Shown piece by piece: positions 14,601 to 25,832 of a DNA stretch of 64,000 nucleotides (position 1 is the stretch's first letter; every line of letters begins with the position of its first letter). A program made the position numbers and the translations under genes. The notes beneath the pieces are model-generated. The model made no database searches. It saw only the letters and a list, made by a program, of their open reading frames with translations, and had not been told where the DNA came from. The DNA is from Maratus speciosus (Eukaryota > Arthropoda > Arachnida > Araneae > Salticidae): contig OZ010792.1 of assembly GCA_963932465.1 (NCBI GenBank), positions 281,649,836 through 281,713,835 on the forward strand, given 5' to 3'.

Positions 14601-17600
14601 AATTCCCATCCCTTTATTATGCCTTTCCCAAAATTTCACAACATTCTGAACAACAGTTTCGTCTGTAGACAACTTTAAAATAGGGTCGATTAATTATGAA
14701 CATCCTGCAAATAAAATTTCTAAACTATCTTAATGCTAAATATGTAATTTATTAAAAATCGCCCTCTGGTGGCGAAATTTTAAACTATTCTTATTTATAT
14801 ATTTTTTAGCTTAAACAAATTCCCATCCCTTTATTATGCCTTTCCCAAAATTTCACAACATTCTGCACAACAGTTTCGTCTGTAGACAACTTTAAAATAG
14901 GGTCGATTAATTATGAACATCCTGCAAATAAAATTTCTAAACTATCTTCATGCTAAATATGTAATTTATTAAAAATCGCCCTCTGGTGGCGAAATTTTAA
15001 ACTATTTTTATTTATGTATTTTTTAGCTTAAACAAATTCCCATCCCTTTATTATGCCTTTCCCAAAATTTCACAACATTCTGAACAACAGTTTCGTCTGT
15101 AGACAACTTTAAAATAGGGTCGATTAATTATGAACATCCTGCAAATAAAATTTCTAAACTATCTTAATGCTAAATATGTAATTTATTAAAAATCGCCCTC
15201 TGGTGGCGAAATTTTAAACTATTTTTATTTATATATTTTTTAGCTTAAACAAATTCCCATCTCTTTATTATGCCTTTCCCAAAATTTCACAACATTCTGC
15301 ACAACAGTTTCGTCTGTAGACAACTTTAAAATAGGGTCGATTAATTATGAACATCCTGTAAATAAAATTTCTAAACTATCTTAATGCTAAATATGTAATT
15401 TATTAAAAATCGCCCTCTGGTGGCGAAATTTTAAACTATTTTTATTTATGTATTTTTTAGCTTAAACAAATTCCCATTCCTTTATTATGCCTTTCCCAAA
15501 ATTTCACAACATTCTGCACAACAGTTTCGTCTGTAGACAACTTTAAAATAGGGTCGATTAATTATGAACATCCTGTAAATAAAATTTCTAAACTATCTTA
15601 ATGCTAAATATGTAATTTATTAAAAATCGCCCTCTGGTGGCGAAATTTTAAACTATTTTTATTTATATATTTTTTAGCTTAAACAAATTCCCATCCCTTT
15701 ATTATGCCTTTCCCAAAATTTCACAACATTCTGAACAACAGTTTCGTCTGTAGACAACTTTAAAATAGGGTCGATTAATTATGAACATCCTGCAAATAAA
15801 ATTTCTAAACTATCTTAATGCTAAATATGTAATTTATTAAAAATCGCCCTCTGGTGGCGAAATTTTAAACTATTTTTATTTGTATATTTTTTAGCTTAAA
15901 CAAATTCCCATCCCTTTATTATGCCTTTCCCAAAATTTCACAACATTCTGAACAACAGTTTCGTCTGTAGACAACTTTAAAATAGGGTCGATTAATTATG
16001 AACATCCTGTAAATAAAATTTCTAAACTATCTTAATGCTAAATATGTAATTTATTAAAAATCGCCCTCTGGTGGCGAAATTTTAAACTATTTTTATTTAT
16101 GTATTTTTTAGCTTAAACAAATTCCCATTCCTTTATTATGCCTTTCCCAAAATTTCACAACATTCTGCACAACAGTTTCGTCTGTAGACAACTTTAAAAT
16201 AGGGTCGATTAATTATGAACATCCTGCAAATAAAATTTCTAAACTATCTTAATGCTAAATATGTAATTTATTAAAAATCGCCCTCTGGTGGCGAAATTTT
16301 AAACTATTTTTATTTATATATTTTTTAGCTTAAACAAATTCCCATCCCTTTATTATGCCTTTCCCAAAATTTCACAACATTCTGAACAACAGTTTCGTCT
16401 GTAGACAACTTTAAAATAGGGTCGATTAATTATGAACATCCTGTAAATAAAATTTCTAAACTATCTTAATGCTAAATATGTAATTTATTAAAAATCGCCC
16501 TCTGGTGGCGAAATTTTAAACTATTTTTATTTATGTATTTTTTAGCTTAAACAAATTCCCATTCCTTTATTATGCCTTTCCCAAAATTTCACAACATTCT
16601 GCACAACAGTTTCGTCTGTAGACAACTTTAAAATAGGGTCGATTAATTATGAACATCCTGTAAATAAAATTTCTAAACTATCTTAATGCTAAATATGTAA
16701 TTTATTAAAAATCGCCCTCTGGTGGCGAAATTTTAAACTATTTTTATTTATATATTTTTTAGCTTAAACAAATTCCCATCCCTTTATTATGCCTTTCCCA
16801 AAATTTCACAACATTCTGAACAACAGTTTCGTCTGTAGACAACTTTAAAATAGGGTCGATTAATTATGAACATCCTGTAAATAAAATTTCTAAACTATCT
16901 TAATGCTAAATATGTAATTTATTAAAAATCGCCCTCTGGTGGCGAAATTTTAAACTATTTTTATTTATATATTTTTTAGCTTAAACAAATTCCTATCCCT
17001 TTATTATGCCTTTCCCAAAATTTCACAACATTCTGAACAACAGTTTCGTCTGTAGACAACTTTAAAATAGGGTCGATTAATTATGAACATCCTGCAAATA
17101 AAATTTCTAAACTATCTTAATGCTAAATATGTAATTTATTAAAAATCGCCCTCTGGTGGCGAAATTTTAAACTATTTTTATTTATATATTTTTTAGCTTA
17201 AACAAATTCCCATCCCTTTATTATGCCTTTCCCAAAATTTCACAACATTCTGCACAACAGTTTCGTCTGTAGACAACTTTAAAATAGGGTCGATTAATTA
17301 TAAACATCCTGTAAATAAAATTTCTAAACTATCTTAATGCTAAATATGTAATTTATTAAAAATCGCCCTCTGGTGGCGAAATTTTAAACTATTTTTATTT
17401 ATGTATTTTTTAGCTTAAACAAATTCCCATTCCTTTATTATGCCTTTCCCAAAATTTCACAACATTCTGCACAACAGTTTCGTCTGTAGACAACTTTAAA
17501 ATAGGGTCGATTAATTATGAACATCCTGTAAATAAAATTTCTAAACTATCTTAATGCTAAATATGTAATTTATTAAAAATCGCCCTCTGGTGGCGAAATT

Positions 17601-20600
17601 TTAAACTATTTTTATTTATATATTTTTTAGCTTAAACAAATTCCCATCCCTTTATTATGCCTTTCCCAAAATTTCACAACATTCTGAACAACAGTTTCGT
17701 CTGTAGACAACTTTAAAATAGGGTCGATTAATTATGAACATCCTGCAAATAAAATTTCTAAACTATCTTAATGCTAAATATGTAATTTATTAAAAATCGC
17801 CCTCTGGTGGCGAAATTTTAAACTATTTTTATTTATATATTTTTTAGCTTAAACAAATTCCCATCTCTTTATTATGCCTTTCCCAAAATTTCACAACATT
17901 CTGCACAACAGTTTCGTCTGTAGACAACTTTAAAATAGGGTCGATTAATTATGAACATCCTGTAAATAAAATTTCTAAACTATCTTAATGCTAAATATGT
18001 AATTTATTAAAAATCGCCCTCTGGTGGCGAAATTTTAAACTATTTTTATTTATGTATTTTTTAGCTTAAACAAATTCCCATTCCTTTATTATGCCTTTCC
18101 CAAAATTTCACAACATTCTGCACAACAGTTTCGTCTGTAGACAACTTTAAAATAGGGTCGATTAATTATGAACATCCTGTAAATAAAATTTCTAAACTAT
18201 CTTAATGCTAAATATGTAATTTATTAAAAATCGCCCTCTGGTGGCGAAATTTTAAACTATTTTTATTTATATATTTTTTAGCTTAAACAAATTCCCATCC
18301 CTTTATTATGCCTTTCCCAAAATTTCACAACATTCTGAACAACAGTTTCGTCTGTAGACAACTTTAAAATAGGGTCGATTAATTATGAACATCCTGCAAA
18401 TAAAATTTCTAAACTATCTTAATGCTAAATATGTAATTTATTAAAAATCGCCCTCTGGTGGCGAAATTTTAAACTATTTTTATTTGTATATTTTTTAGCT
18501 TAAACAAATTCCCATCCCTTTATTATGCCTTTCCCAAAATTTCACAACATTCTGAACAACAGTTTCGTCTGTAGACAACTTTAAAATAGGGTCGATTAAT
18601 TATGAACATCCTGTAAATAAAATTTCTAAACTATCTTAATGCTAAATATGTAATTTATTAAAAATCGCCCTCTGGTGGCGAAATTTTAAACTATTTTTAT
18701 TTATGTATTTTTTAGCTTAAACAAATTCCCATTCCTTTATTATGCCTTTCCCAAAATTTCACAACATTCTGCACAACAGTTTCGTCTGTAGACAACTTTA
18801 AAATAGGGTCGATTAATTATGAACATCCTGCAAATAAAATTTCTAAACTATCTTAATGCTAAATATGTAATTTATTAAAAATCGCCCTCTGGTGGCGAAA
18901 TTTTAAACTATTTTTATTTATATATTTTTTAGCTTAAACAAATTCCCATCCCTTTATTATGCCTTTCCCAAAATTTCACAACATTCTGAACAACAGTTTC
19001 GTCTGTAGACAACTTTAAAATAGGGTCGATTAATTATGAACATCCTGTAAATAAAATTTCTAAACTATCTTAATGCTAAATATGTAATTTATTAAAAATC
19101 GCCCTCTGGTGGCGAAATTTTAAACTATTTTTATTTATGTATTTTTTAGCTTAAACAAATTCCCATTCCTTTATTATGCCTTTCCCAAAATTTCACAACA
19201 TTCTGCACAACAGTTTCGTCTGTAGACAACTTTAAAATAGGGTCGATTAATTATGAACATCCTGTAAATAAAATTTCTAAACTATCTTAATGCTAAATAT
19301 GTAATTTATTAAAAATCGCCCTCTGGTGGCGAAATTTTAAACTATTTTTATTTATATATTTTTTAGCTTAAACAAATTCCCATCCCTTTATTATGCCTTT
19401 CCCAAAATTTCACAACATTCTGAACAACAGTTTCGTCTGTAGACAACTTTAAAATAGGGTCGATTAATTATGAACATCCTGTAAATAAAATTTCTAAACT
19501 ATCTTAATGCTAAATATGTAATTTATTAAAAATCGCCCTCTGGTGGCGAAATTTTAAACTATTTTTATTTATATATTTTTTAGCTTAAACAAATTCCTAT
19601 CCCTTTATTATGCCTTTCCCAAAATTTCACAACATTCTGAACAACAGTTTCGTCTGTAGACAACTTTAAAATAGGGTCGATTAATTATGAACATCCTGCA
19701 AATAAAATTTCTAAACTATCTTAATGCTAAATATGTAATTTATTAAAAATCGCCCTCTGGTGGCGAAATTTTAAACTATTTTTATTTATATATTTTTTAG
19801 CTTAAACAAATTCCCATCCCTTTATTATGCCTTTCCCAAAATTTCACAACATTCTGCACAACAGTTTCGTCTGTAGACAACTTTAAAATAGGGTCGATTA
19901 ATTATAAACATCCTGTAAATAAAATTTCTAAACTATCTTAATGCTAAATATGTAATTTATTAAAAATCGCCCTCTGGTGGCGAAATTTTAAACTATTTTT
20001 ATTTATGTATTTTTTAGCTTAAACAAATTCCCATTCCTTTATTATGCCTTTCCCAAAATTTCACAACATTCTGCACAACAGTTTCGTCTGTAGACAACTT
20101 TAAAATAGGGTCGATTAATTATGAACATCCTGTAAATAAAATTTCTAAACTATCTTAATGCTAAATATGTAATTTATTAAAAATCGCCCTCTGGTGGCGA
20201 AATTTTAAACTATTTTTATTTATATATTTTTTAGCTTAAACAAATTCCCATCCCTTTATTATGCCTTTCCCAAAATTTCACAACATTCTGAACAACAGTT
20301 TCGTCTGTAGACAACTTTAAAATAGGGTCGATTAATTATGAACATCCTGCAAATAAAATTTCTAAACTATCTTAATGCTAAATATGTAATTTATTAAAAA
20401 TCGCCCTCTGGTGGCGAAATTTTAAACTATTTTTATTTATATATTTTTTAGCTTAAACAAATTCCCATCCCTTTATTATGCCTTTCCCAAAATTTCACAA
20501 CATTCTGAACAACAGTTTCGTCTGTAGACAACTTTAAAATAGGGTCGATTAATTATGAACATCCTGTAAATAAAATTTCTAAACTATCTTAATGCTAAAT

Positions 20601-22276
20601 ATGTAATTTATTAAAAATCGCCCTCTGGTGGCGAAATTTTAAACTATTTTTATTTATGTATTTTTTAGCTTAAACAAATTCCCATTCCTTTATTATGCCT
20701 TTCCCAAAATTTCACAACATTCTGCACAACAGTTTCGTCTGTAGACAACTTTAAAATAGGGTCGATTAATTATGAACATCCTGCAAATAAAATTTCTAAA
20801 CTATCTTAATGCTAAATATGTAATTTATTAAAAATCGCCCTCTGGTGGCGAAATTTTAAACTATTTTTATTTATATATTTTTTAGCTTAAACAAATTCCC
20901 ATCCCTTTATTATGCCTTTCCCAAAATTTCACAACATTCTGAACAACAGTTTCGTCTGTAGACAACTTTAAAATAGAGTCGATTAATTATGAACATCCTG
21001 TAAATAAAATTTCTAAACTATCTTAATGCTAAATATGTAATTTATTAAAAATCGCCCTCTGGTGGCGAAATTTTAAACTATTTTTATTTATGTATTTTTT
21101 AGCTTAAACAAATTCCCATTCCTTTATTATGCCTTTCCCAAAATTTCACAACATTCTGCACAACAGTTTCGTCTGTAGACAACTTTAAAATAGGGTCGAT
21201 TAATTATGAACATCCTGTAAATAAAATTTCTAAACTATCTTAATGCTAAATATGTAATTTATTAAAAATCGCCCTCTGGTGGCGAAATTTTAAACTATTT
21301 TTATTTATATATTTTTTAGCTTAAACAAATTCCCATCCCTTTATTATGCCTTTCCCAAAATTTCACAACATTCTGAACAACAGTTTCGTCTGTAGACAAC
21401 TTTAAAATAGGGTCGATTAATTATGAACATCCTGTAAATAAAATTTCTAAACTATCTTAATGCTAAATATGTAATTTATTAAAAATCGCCCTCTGGTGGC
21501 GAAATTTTAAACTATTTTTATTTATATATTTTTTAGCTTAAACAAATTCCTATCCCTTTATTATGCCTTTCCCAAAATTTCACAACATTCTGAACAACAG
21601 TTTCGTCTGTAGACAACTTTAAAATAGGGTCGATTAATTATGAACATCCTGCAAATAAAATTTCTAAACTATCTTAATGCTAAATATGTAATTTATTAAA
21701 AATCGCCCTCTGGTGGCGAAATTTTAAACTATTTTTATTTATATATTTTTTAGCTTAAACAAATTCCCATCCCTTTATTATGCCTTTCCCAAAATTTCAC
21801 AACATTCTGCACAACAGTTTCGTCTGTAGACAACTTTAAAATAGGGTCGATTAATTATAAACATCCTGTAAATAAAATTTCTAAGCTATCTTAATGCTAA
21901 ATATGTAATTTATTAAAAATCGCCCTCTGGTGGCGAAATTTTAAACTATTTTTATTTATATATTTTTTAGCTTAAACAAATTCCCATCCCTTTATTATGC
22001 CTTTCCCAAAATTTCACAACATTCTGCACAACAGTTTCGTCTGTAGACAACTTTAAAATAGGGTCGATTCATTATGAACATCCTGTAAATAAAATTTCTA
22101 AACTATCTTAATGCTAAATATGTAATTTATTAAAAATCGCCCTCTGGTGGCGAAATTTTAAACTATTTTTATTTATGTATTTTTTAGCTTAAACAAATTC
22201 CCATTCCTTTATTATGCCTTTCCCAAAATTTCACAACTTTATGAACAATAGTTTTGTCTCTAGACAACTTTAAAGT
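11646..22276. repeat. Satellite macro-block 2 (about 10.63 kb, 49 monomers)
   Basis: This is the second copy of the macro-block. On its left part, markers are offset from block 1 by 10,415 bp. To the right of about 14 kb the offset becomes 10,632 bp, one monomer more, for example ATAGAGTCG at 10,341 and 20,973 and AAGCTATC at 11,251 and 21,883. The extra monomer lies between 13,522 and 14,293. There, a paired variant (CTATTCTT followed by CTTCATG) occurs at 14,131 and again 651 bp later, which suggests a local unequal exchange or conversion. Confidence 0.8.
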
Positions 22277-22484
22277 ACGGTCGTTTAATTATGGACACCT
22301 GGTATATTTTGAAATTTCTTCATATAAAATAAAAGTACTTTTGGCACCAAAACCAATTTAGCATTTGCCAAAAGTGAAAAAAATATATTTCCAAGGCAAA
22401 TAAATACTTTTATTTATTCAGATGGACACATCTTATCGCTCTGACTACGACATTCTCAAGATTTATACTAATACAAATATTTTC

Positions 22485-22530
<46 letters not shown>

Positions 22531-22602
22531 CGGGATCTCATACATAATGAAATGAACTGCTATATTAACAAGTTGGAAATTGCTCATCAAACGTGGCAAA
22601 TG
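22271..22602. other. Array edge and unique AT-rich sequence with poly(A) run
   Basis: Similarity to the satellite fades within about 30 bp after 22,270. A run of 41 A residues occupies 22,487-22,527. No gene or recognisable element was seen in the rest. Confidence 0.7.
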
Positions 22603-23142
22603 AGGTGCGTTCGTACTATAACTAGTTTTAGAATTATTTTTTGCACCCCATATTGTACTGAATGTATAATTTTTTGCTCTTCATAAAGTGCATACTCTGT
22701 AACATCATTAAAATGCACTTCCAATATTTTTTCCCCATTCCCCGTAATGTAACGAACACTTTTGACTGTCCCTGTAATTAAACTATACATCCTATTTTCC
22801 TAAAATTTGAAATGGCTTGACAAAATTTTGCAACAATTATATCTTTAAAATTTCAGACCATTCGGAAGGCTGTAACATCATTAAAGTGCACTTGCAATAA
22901 TTTTTCCCATTGGCCGTAATGTAAAGAAAAACTTTTGACTGTCCCTGTAATTAAACTATACATCCGATTTTCATAAAATTTGAAATGGCTCGACAAAATT
23001 TTGAAACAATCATATATTTAAAATTTCAGACCATTCGGCTGGGTACTTTTTGCTCTGTTATATGCGGACAGACAGACGGACGGACGGACGGACTGAACGA
23101 CGACTATAGGTGCTACGTATTTATATAATTACGAACGCACCT
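22603..23142. mobile_element. Small nonautonomous inverted-repeat element (MITE-like)
   Basis: The ends AGGTGCGTTCGTA (22,603-22,615) and TACGAACGCACCT (23,130-23,142) are perfect inverted repeats. Inside, a segment of about 173 bp is tandemly duplicated: the copy starting near 22,699 is repeated from near 22,872, and both finish with CAGACCATTCGG. A GACA/GGAC simple repeat lies at 23,067-23,092. I could not identify a clear target-site duplication or the superfamily. A 67-codon minus-strand frame inside (22,587-22,790) is not convincing as a gene. Confidence 0.55.
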
Positions 23143-23331
23143 AAAAATGGATATTTGTGAATGCAGGGTTTGTACGGGTCAGGCATTTTCCCAGGAGAGT
23201 TACCAGTACTTTCTTTTATAGAAAAAGAAATCTAAGTTAAACAGGAACAGAGCTGAACAGTAGAGCATCGTTGAGGGGTTACCTAGCTGTGATCAGCGTA
23301 AACACCCAGTCTGTTGTTATAATGTCTTATA
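23143..23331. other. Unique AT-rich spacer
   Basis: I saw no gene, repeat or regulatory feature between the two adjacent inverted-repeat elements. Confidence 0.5.
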
Positions 23332-23333
23332 TA

Positions 23334-23735
23334 CAGTGCGTGTAAAAACTTTAAGGACAGCAAAAACTTGTAAAAATTTCGATAAATTGAAAATGCGGCA
23401 AGTGAAATGGTAATTTAATGTTGATCATAAAGTGGAAATACTAATATAAAAGTCAACAGAATGCATCTGTGCTCTTTTTATTGCGAAAAAATCATAATTA
23501 ATCATATATAACATTTCTATTAAAAAAATACTGGTGACCTTAAAGTTTTTACACAGTCAAAGATACAGTTTTTTTGCATAATTATGATTTTTTCGCAATA
23601 AAAAGGACACAGATTCATTCTGTTGACTTTTATATTAGTATTTCCACCTTATGATAAACATTAAATTACCATTTCACTTGTCACATTTTCAATTTATCAA
23701 AATTTTTGATGTCCTTAAAGTTTTTACATGCACTG
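23334..23735. mobile_element. Mariner-like foldback element with TA target site
   Basis: The two halves are near-complete inverted copies. The left end reads CAGTGCGTGTAAAAACTTTA and the right end is the same on the minus strand with one change. Both are flanked by TA, the usual Tc1/mariner target duplication. The inverted arms span most of the 402 bp. Around 23,540-23,570 the loop region holds a further partial copy of the end sequence (CCTTAAAGTTTTTACACAGT). That suggests two element ends were joined rather than a simple hairpin forming. There is no transposase. Confidence 0.75.
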
Positions 23736-23737
23736 TA

Positions 23738-24430
23738 TAATGAGCCATTGGGAAAAGAAAAAGTGTAGTTTAAAAAACTACTTGAAAATTAAAAGAAATA
23801 GCTGTAAAGGAGGCCGCAAAAGCCACATCACACAAAAGAAGGCACTAATCAGGGCGATAAATATAAGTTTCGCATTTTTTAAGGACAGATTTTCTATGTG
23901 AAAATACTGGTGCCGAAGAAGTTTCTGGTTTGCAAAATTTCAGGAGGCATACTAACCTGTGAATGTGAATTATTTTATACTATTGTTTCATTTTTCTACA
24001 GAGCATCTCTTTCCAAATTTTATTAAGCTTCATGGAGGCTGAATCACTGAATATAATCTCACTGCGTAAAAAGATTTCTATTCATTCTCGGATAATGGAT
24101 GGCAAATAAAATCTTGATGGATAAATTATTCCACTTCTTTTAAAATTAATCGGTAAAAGTTATTTCTTATATAGTCTGGCTAAAGCTGTAGTTTTCTTGT
24201 TGTATTTTATGTTTGCTATATGTTCTTTGACCCTAGTTTTAATCTTTCTGTTTGTTATTCCTTTATAAAATTGCACTGTTCCATCTTCTTTGGAGAAAGT
24301 TATTTCATACATCCTTGATAATTGATTTGGTTCTATTGGATCTATTTTCTTACATACTATACTGTTTAATTTTACGAAATTTGTACATAATTTATTTGAT
24401 TTTAATTCAATTGAATTTTATTTATTATTT
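23738..24430. other. Unique AT-rich sequence, no gene seen
   Basis: Only short, low-complexity frames occur here, such as the 61-codon hydrophobic frame at 24,252-24,437. I see no homology I can support. Confidence 0.5.
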
Positions 24431-24689
24431 TTTGTAGATAAAAAGTGCTTATTTCGAGATAGACATTTCTTTCGATATTAGACGGCAATTACCTTTTCGC
24501 ATAGAATGCGAAAATCTGATGAGAAAACAATGAAGACTACTTGGTAGTAAGTTGTATAAGATAAAGTAACAACTAAATGTTCAAAATTTCTAGTAGAGAC
24601 AAACTGTGTAATTTCTAGTGACATATTTCTTTCTCTACAATGAAAAATATTCTTCTTTTGAAATACCTTCACCGTGCTGAGCATGTTAA
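24431..24689. repeat. Local host repeat, copy 1 (left half; right half at 28,996-29,230)
   Basis: The sequence ending CTTCACCGTGCTGAGCATG is shared with copies near 33,700 and 39,520. It stops here at TTAA. The continuation found in the other copies (AATCAACTTTA...GCAATATTC) resumes at 28,996. Copy 1 is therefore split by the 24,690-28,995 insertion. The other two copies act as paralogous empty sites. Confidence 0.75.
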
Positions 24690-24726
24690 CCCTTGATGTT
24701 CCGACGGTACACTTCAGTCCCATTAA

Positions 24727-25281
24727 CCCATTTTAGCCCAAGCATACAAATTTTATAAAATGTGCTATTATTTTCATTGAAATATGCTTAAATGACATTC
24801 ATTAAGACAAAAAAAAAGTTTCGTGCAGGAAAAATAATATTTTATCTGAGAAATAAAATGCATTCGGTCAATGGTGCGCTAATGCACCATTAAATTTAAG
24901 ATTAATATATTTTTAAATTTTTTATGACATTTGTTTTATTATTATTTTATTTACAGAACTTGCAACTTTAATCCATAATAAAAACATATGATTGATAAAC
25001 TGGTGATATGATTGAAAACATATTGATACTCAAGTGGAATAATTATACATTTTCAAAAAGTCGAATTTGTCAGTAACCGTTTCAATTTTAAAAAACTAGC
25101 GTATTTTGAAAATTTCTCAACAGAAAATTTTTACTCGAATTGAATTACTGATATTTTATAGATGTCTCCAGAACCCTTAGAAATTGCAGAAAATTAAAAT
25201 TAGTGAAAAATATTCGTCACAGTGTTAATAAAAAAATATTTATTGAAATAGTGCGTTTACGCACCTTTGGCCGAAAATGGG
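24727..25281. mobile_element. PiggyBac-like MITE (555 bp)
   Basis: The ends CCCATTTTAGCCCAA and, on the minus strand, CCCATTTTCGGCCAAA are inverted repeats flanked by TTAA at 24,723-24,726 and 25,282-25,285. It sits 37 bp inside the larger piggyBac-like element. The interior is AT-rich, contains TGGTGCGCTAATGCACCA as a short palindrome, and has no coding capacity. Confidence 0.75.
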
Positions 25282-25285
25282 TTAA

Positions 25286-25657
25286 AGAAAATACAATGTA
25301 AAATTCATTTTATTCGTCTACTAATAAAAATATATGGTACTTTTCATGCAAAATACTTTCCTGGATCACATTCAGTAAGCACAGCGAAACTGTCGAAGCT
25401 AAATATTTTCTAATGTGGTTATTTTCTCAACCATTTACGTGGATTTAGCTTTTCTCCTATTATAAAATGTTTTACCAAAATTTGCTACTACAAAACTCTT
25501 CTCGGTTACAGATAGGATCACAATAATTTTATTTGCATTGTTCTTGTAAGAACTGGGAGGTTTCCATACCAGTATTTTTTGTTAATGAATATAATTATTA
25601 ATTTATTAAAGGTACATATGCATAATAAGACAGATTTGAACACAATTAATACAATAA
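25286..25657. other. Interior of the piggyBac-like element, no gene seen
   Basis: AT-rich sequence between the nested MITE and the SINE. No reading frame, repeat or RNA gene could be supported. Confidence 0.5.
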
Positions 25658-25760
25658 CCCAACAGGAGTGAAAAATTAGCCGGGGCCAGGATTCGAACCT
25701 TGGTCCACATAGTACCGTGCTGTTGCTTTACCACTAAGCTACCCTGGCCGATATCCTAGC
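25658..25760 (-). mobile_element. tRNA-derived SINE, split by a hAT insertion (remainder at 28,612-28,645)
   Basis: On the minus strand there is an A-box-like TAGCTTAGTGGTA (25,729-25,741) and a perfect B-box GGTTCGAATCC (25,689-25,699), the internal pol III promoter of a tRNA. The stem GGCCAGG pairs with CCTGGCC, which overlaps the T-arm. The normal acceptor and anticodon geometry is therefore not satisfied and it is not a good functional tRNA. The other end of the element (CCCAACAGG...CCCGAGCTAGGAT on the minus strand) lies beyond the hAT insertion at 28,612-28,645. Both outer ends carry CCAACAGG in opposite orientation. Confidence 0.6.
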
Positions 25761-25832
25761 CAGGGGCGCCATTTGAGGGGGGCTGGGGAGGCAATAGCCC
25801 CCCAAGAAATTTGATATTTCAGAAAATTTATC

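Larger units (their letters stand above)
1..22270. repeat. 217-bp satellite array, about 102 head-to-tail monomers
   Basis: The same unit recurs without interruption from the left edge of the window. The landmark that opens each unit lies at 1, 218, 435, 652, 866 and 1083, giving a 217-bp period; the 214-bp step comes from a 3-bp deletion in the fourth unit. Monomers differ at only a few diagnostic sites: ATATAT, ATGTAT or GTATAT before a T-run; CCATCCC, CCATTCC, CCTATCC or CCATCTC; CTGAAC or CTGCAC; and CTGCAAAT or CTGTAAAT. No monomer has a significant reading frame. The right edge is at about 22,270, where the sequence turns unique after a degenerate monomer. The left edge lies outside the window. 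High homogeneity implies active unequal exchange or recent amplification. Confidence 0.98.

Noticed and set aside
1..22270. CRISPR array
   Set aside because: The 217-bp units are contiguous tandem copies without variable spacers, and the surroundings are eukaryotic. This is a satellite.
25682..25750. Functional tRNA gene
   Set aside because: A- and B-boxes are good, but the acceptor stem would overlap the T-arm and no clear anticodon arm forms. The flanks indicate a tRNA-derived SINE.
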